Source of the DNA: SZUA-217 sp964194555
Lineage (GTDB): Bacteria; Actinomycetota; Acidimicrobiia; Spongiisociales; ZC4RG35
Reading direction: 5' to 3'
NCBI GenBank assembly: GCA_964194555.1
Contig: CAXMMT010000005.1
Location: 1 to 64,000 of the forward strand
DNA length: 64,000 nt
Shown: positions 60,912 through 64,000 of the stretch, in pieces
How positions within the stretch are numbered: the first letter of the stretch is position 1
How the letters are laid out: the number at the start of each line of letters is the position of its first letter
Notes under the pieces: model-generated
Told to the model about the DNA's origin: nothing
The model's input: the letters and a program-made list of their open reading frames with translations, nothing else
The model's database searches: none
Program-made: the position numbers and the translations under genes

Positions 60912-62069
60912 GTGGAAATCGACATTGGCATAGGAAAGTCGGGACGACAGGCTTACGGATTCGACGACATCGCGATCGTCCCGTCACGTCGCACGCGAGA
61001 CCCCGACGACGTGGATATCTCCTGGCAGCTCGACGCTTTCAAATTCGAGCTTCCAATGATGGGTTCGGCTATGGACTCGGCGATCAGCCCGGAGACCGCA
61101 ATCCAAATTGGCAAGATGGGTGGTCTGGCGGTCCTCAACCTGGAGGGCTTGTGGACTCGTTATGAGGATCCCACTCCCTACTTTGAAGAGATCGCGGAGT
61201 TGGCTGACGAGAAGGCAACCCGTCGGATGCAGGAGATCTATCTCCAGCCGGTCAACCCGGACCTCATCGGGCAACGCGTGGCCGAGTTGAAGGCAGCGGG
61301 CATCGTCACCGCCGCGAGCTTGACACCGCAGCACGTCGATCGCTGGGCTCCGCTGGCCCTCGATGCCGGTCTCGACATTCTGGTGATTCAAGGCACCGTC
61401 GTGTCGGCTGAGCACGTGTCCAGTCGGGTGGAGCCACTCAATCTCAAGGAGTACATCGCCGATTGCGAGGTGCCGGTGATTGTCGGAGGGGTCGCCAGCT
61501 ACTCGACATCGCTCCACCTGATGCGGACCGGAGCGGTTGGTGTCCTCGTCGGTGTCGGTCCTGGAGCAGCTTGCACGACGAGGGGTGTTCTCGGAGTTGG
61601 TGTTCCCCAGGCGACCGCGATAGCTGACGCTGCCGGAGCCCGTATCCGGTATCTCGACGAGACCGGGCGATATGTGCATGTGATCGCCGACGGCGGCATG
61701 AGAACAGCCGGAGACGTATCCAAGGCGATCGCTTGTGGTGCTGATGCTGTGATGATCGGCTCGCCGTTGGCATCTGCCACCGAAGCCCCGGGAAAGGGCT
61801 ACCACTGGGGTATGGCGACATTCCACCCGACACTGCCCCGTGGGGCTCGCGTCAAGACGGGTGACCGGGGGACTCTTGCTGAGATCTTGATCGGCCCAGC
61901 GCATGAGAATGATGGCCGACTCAACCTCTTTGGGGGTCTTCGAGCTTCGATGGCCACCACCGGATACTCCGATGTCAAGGAGTTCCAGAAGGCAGAGGTG
62001 ATGGTCGCCCCCTCGATTCAGACCGAGGGGAAGTCGCTGCAGCGATCCCAACACGTCGGCATGGGATGA
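60912..62069 (+). CDS. guaB3: GuaB3-family IMP dehydrogenase-related protein
   Basis: A 385-residue TIM-barrel protein of the IMP dehydrogenase/GMP reductase superfamily, shorter than true GuaB and without CBS domains. The catalytic loop is VGPGAACTTRGVLGVGVPQ, with the phosphate-binding HVIADGGMRTAGDVSKAIACGADAVMIGS. This matches the GuaB3 branch common in actinobacteria and cyanobacteria. GTG start with GGAGGA 5 bases upstream. It overlaps guaA (ATGA). Confidence 0.88.
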   Translation: MEIDIGIGKSGRQAYGFDDIAIVPSRRTRDPDDVDISWQLDAFKFELPMMGSAMDSAISPETAIQIGKMGGLAVLNLEGLWTRYEDPTPYFEEIAELADEKATRRMQEIYLQPVNPDLIGQRVAELKAAGIVTAASLTPQHVDRWAPLALDAGLDILVIQGTVVSAEHVSSRVEPLNLKEYIADCEVPVIVGGVASYSTSLHLMRTGAVGVLVGVGPGAACTTRGVLGVGVPQATAIADAAGARIRYLDETGRYVHVIADGGMRTAGDVSKAIACGADAVMIGSPLASATEAPGKGYHWGMATFHPTLPRGARVKTGDRGTLAEILIGPAHENDGRLNLFGGLRASMATTGYSDVKEFQKAEVMVAPSIQTEGKSLQRSQHVGMG

Positions 62070-63610
62070 CGGTCGGAGAGCACGAGCCCACCGTCCTGGT
62101 CGTCGACTTCGGCGCCCAATATGCCCAACTGATCGCGAGACGAGTGCGCGAGGCACATGTTCGATCCGAGATCGTTTCTCGTGACATCACGCCGGAGGAG
62201 GTCCGTCGTCGCCGGCCGATCGGATTGATCCTCTCAGGCGGGCCTGCCTCGGTCTACACAGAGGACGCCTTTCGGATGGATGCCGCCATGCTCGATCTGG
62301 GCATTCCGATCCTTGGCATTTGTTATGGACACCAGTTGCTGGCCGACCTTGCCGGTGGGGAGGTGACCAACACCGGGGACGCCGAATACGGGAACACGAC
62401 CATGGAATTGAAAGGTGACTCGGTCCTGCTTGCTCGGCTCCCCGGTTCGCAAACCGTGTGGATGTCCCACAAGGACCAGGTGACTGTTCCTCCAGACGGT
62501 TTTGTTTGCGTTGCGTCAACAGATGGCTCCGCTGTCGCCGCGATGGAGAACCGGGAGCGACGACTCTACGGAGTCCAGTTTCATCCGGAGGTCGCCCACA
62601 CCCCACTGGGCAGCGAGATCCTCAAGCAGTTCCTCTATGAGGTGTGCCAGGCAATCCCGGCGTGGACCTCTCACTCGATCATTGAGTCACAGGTGGCGGC
62701 GATAAGGGATCACGTCGGCTCAGCCAGGGTCATCTGCGGCTTGTCGGGTGGTGTAGATTCGGCCGTGGCTGCGGCATTGGCCCATGAAGCTGTAGGCGAC
62801 CAATTGACAGCCATATTCGTCGACCATGGCCTTCTCCGCGCCGGTGAGGCTTCCCAGGTCGAAGAGACATTTCGGTCGCACTTCGCTGTTGATCTCATCC
62901 ATGTCAAGGCCGAAGATCGATTTCTCGAACAGCTCGACGGTGTAACCGACCCAGAGCAAAAGCGCAGGATCATTGGCGAGACCTTCATCCGTGTCTTCGA
63001 AGAAGCTGCCTCATCGGTAGGTGATGCCGGGTTCCTGGTTCAGGGGACACTTTATCCCGATGTGATCGAGTCGGGCTCGGGCACAGCGGCGACGATCAAG
63101 ACCCACCACAATGTTGGCGGACTTCCCGATGACATGACGCTGCACCTCATCGAGCCGTTGCGAGACCTCTTCAAGGATGAGGTGCGGGCAATTGGCTCCG
63201 AACTTGGATTGCCAGAGGAGATTGTCTGGCGTCAACCGTTCCCGGGTCCGGGTTTGGCCGTGCGGATCATTGGTGAAGTGACGCTCGAGCGTCTTCAGAT
63301 TCTTCGAGCAGCGGACGACATTCTTCTCGAGGAGATAAACCGCGCCGGCCTGTACCGCGACATCTGGCAAGCATTTGTGGTCTTGCCGGCTGTGAAGACA
63401 GTGGGGGTCCAAGGAGACGAGCGCACCTACGCCTACCCCGTGATCGTTAGAGCCGTCACCTCCGAGGACGCCATGACCGCAGACTGGGCTCGCATCCCTT
63501 ACGAGGTCCTCGAAAGGATCTCGTCTCGGATCATCAACGAGGTTCCTGGGATCAACCGTGTCGCCTACGACATCTCATCAAAGCCCCCGGCCACCATCGA
63601 ATGGGAGTGA
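62066..63610 (+). CDS. guaA: GMP synthase (glutamine-hydrolysing)
   Basis: A 514-residue enzyme that aminates XMP to GMP. The class I glutaminase domain has Cys in ILGICYGHQLLA and the His/Glu pair in VQFHPEVAHT. The ATP-pyrophosphatase domain has CGLSGGVDSAVAAALAHEA, and the C-terminal dimerisation part ends DISSKPPATIEWE. It is translationally coupled to guaB3. Confidence 0.96.
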   Translation: MTVGEHEPTVLVVDFGAQYAQLIARRVREAHVRSEIVSRDITPEEVRRRRPIGLILSGGPASVYTEDAFRMDAAMLDLGIPILGICYGHQLLADLAGGEVTNTGDAEYGNTTMELKGDSVLLARLPGSQTVWMSHKDQVTVPPDGFVCVASTDGSAVAAMENRERRLYGVQFHPEVAHTPLGSEILKQFLYEVCQAIPAWTSHSIIESQVAAIRDHVGSARVICGLSGGVDSAVAAALAHEAVGDQLTAIFVDHGLLRAGEASQVEETFRSHFAVDLIHVKAEDRFLEQLDGVTDPEQKRRIIGETFIRVFEEAASSVGDAGFLVQGTLYPDVIESGSGTAATIKTHHNVGGLPDDMTLHLIEPLRDLFKDEVRAIGSELGLPEEIVWRQPFPGPGLAVRIIGEVTLERLQILRAADDILLEEINRAGLYRDIWQAFVVLPAVKTVGVQGDERTYAYPVIVRAVTSEDAMTADWARIPYEVLERISSRIINEVPGINRVAYDISSKPPATIEWE

Positions 63611-63685
63611 CAAGGGGTCATCAGGTCCATTCAGACTGGCCGATGACCTGCCGATAGACAGGCACGTTGGCCAGGGGAATTGCAG

Positions 63686-64000
63686 TTGGACCTGAACACA
63701 CCTGAACTCACGCGCATATTTCGCGACGAGCTCGAAGAGCGCTCGAGACGTCTGGTGCTGGGTGCCCGGGAACTGGCCGACAAGACTCTCGGCACGTCTT
63801 CAATCCCCGATCTGGTCCGGGATGCTCACACCATTAGAGGGTCTGCCGGTCTGCTCGGTCATGATGCGATTCGTGATGCGGGGACGCGTCTGGAGAGCCT
63901 TTGGCGAATGGTGTTGGGAGGTTATGCGCCGGAGTCCGACGTGATAGTTGCGATGGAAGCGACGGCCGGGCGACTCGTTCCGACTCTTGATGGCCAGGAC
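63686..64000 (+). CDS. Histidine phosphotransfer (HPt) domain protein, start only
   Basis: The frame from TTG 63686 (AGGGG 8 bases upstream) runs to the window edge with no stop: 105 codons. The sequence RDAHTIRGSAGLLGHDAIRD carries the phosphoacceptor His with the usual HT-x-RGSA context, near residue 51. It could be the N-terminus of a CheA-like kinase or a multidomain phosphorelay protein. The TTG start is uncertain. Confidence 0.65.
   Translation, partial: MDLNTPELTRIFRDELEERSRRLVLGARELADKTLGTSSIPDLVRDAHTIRGSAGLLGHDAIRDAGTRLESLWRMVLGGYAPESDVIVAMEATAGRLVPTLDGQD

Noticed and set aside
63616..63648. GGTCATC...GATGACC hairpin after guaA as a terminator
   Set aside because: Seven-bp stem with a 19-base loop and no T-tract; insufficient for a terminator call.
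1..64000. tRNA, rRNA and CRISPR genes
   Set aside because: No cloverleaf-like, rRNA-like or regularly spaced direct-repeat sequence was noticed by eye; a covariance-model scan would be needed to exclude small RNAs.

Overview
The window looks like chromosomal DNA of a high-GC Gram-positive bacterium (Actinomycetota, possibly an Acidimicrobiia-type lineage). The grounds are roughly 60 percent GC, many GTG and a few TTG starts, four-base ATGA/GTGA gene overlaps, an actinobacterial GuaB3-type protein beside guaA, an LCP cell-wall protein, and a repeated TANNNT box 6-7 bases before starts that lack a Shine-Dalgarno (leaderless mRNAs). The lineage is an inference; there is no rRNA, and I saw no tRNA or CRISPR.

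Layout. 1-1.2 kb: a cysteine-desulfurase-like PLP protein without the catalytic Cys. 1.3-16.3 kb: a complete 14-subunit respiratory complex I operon (nuoA-N), followed by a secreted/membrane bactofilin-like gene. 17.4-25.7 kb: small redox and zinc proteins, moaA, an FbpABC iron(III) transporter with a perfect 38-bp palindrome before fbpA, a DUF402 protein, a decayed alpha/beta hydrolase and a phosphodiesterase. 25.8-36.2 kb: a second, divergent complex I operon of 11 subunits (nuoABCDHIJKLMN) with no NADH module (EFG). 36.2-44.3 kb: housekeeping and signalling genes (GNAT, Nudix, histidine kinase, LCP, a molybdopterin-domain/pentapeptide fusion, trpS, membrane proteins).

44.3-59 kb is a nucleobase and carbamoyl-amino-acid catabolism island: eroded ssnA and ygfK relics, a diaminopropionate-ammonia-lyase-like enzyme, a selenium-dependent-type xanthine dehydrogenase whose start codon reads ATA, two divergent carbon-nitrogen hydrolases, a regulator joining a thiamine-binding-like domain to a YheO-type HTH, an 8-oxoguanine-deaminase-like amidohydrolase, a three-subunit molybdenum hydroxylase and a PLP enzyme. 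One dyad motif, TTGACATTTTGTWAA, lies in both promoter regions that flank the regulator gene. 59-64 kb: arsM with an ArsR-like operator, a CPBP protease, guaB3-guaA, and the start of an HPt protein.

The most unusual signal is a family of about 165-175 bp repeats at 1721, 10365, 32890 and 59951, with a 36-bp relative at 30535. They are bounded by CTAG or near-CTAG, have imperfect terminal inverted repeats of about 22 bp, and share a 70-bp core. Inside the core a stem is kept by compensatory changes (CTGGC/GCCAG, CTCGC/GCGAG, CTGAC/GTCAG). They sit exactly at gene ends, supply the stop codons of the upstream genes, and in one case supply the ribosome-binding site of the downstream gene. They look like miniature CTAG-targeting elements, or a structured RNA family, inside operons.
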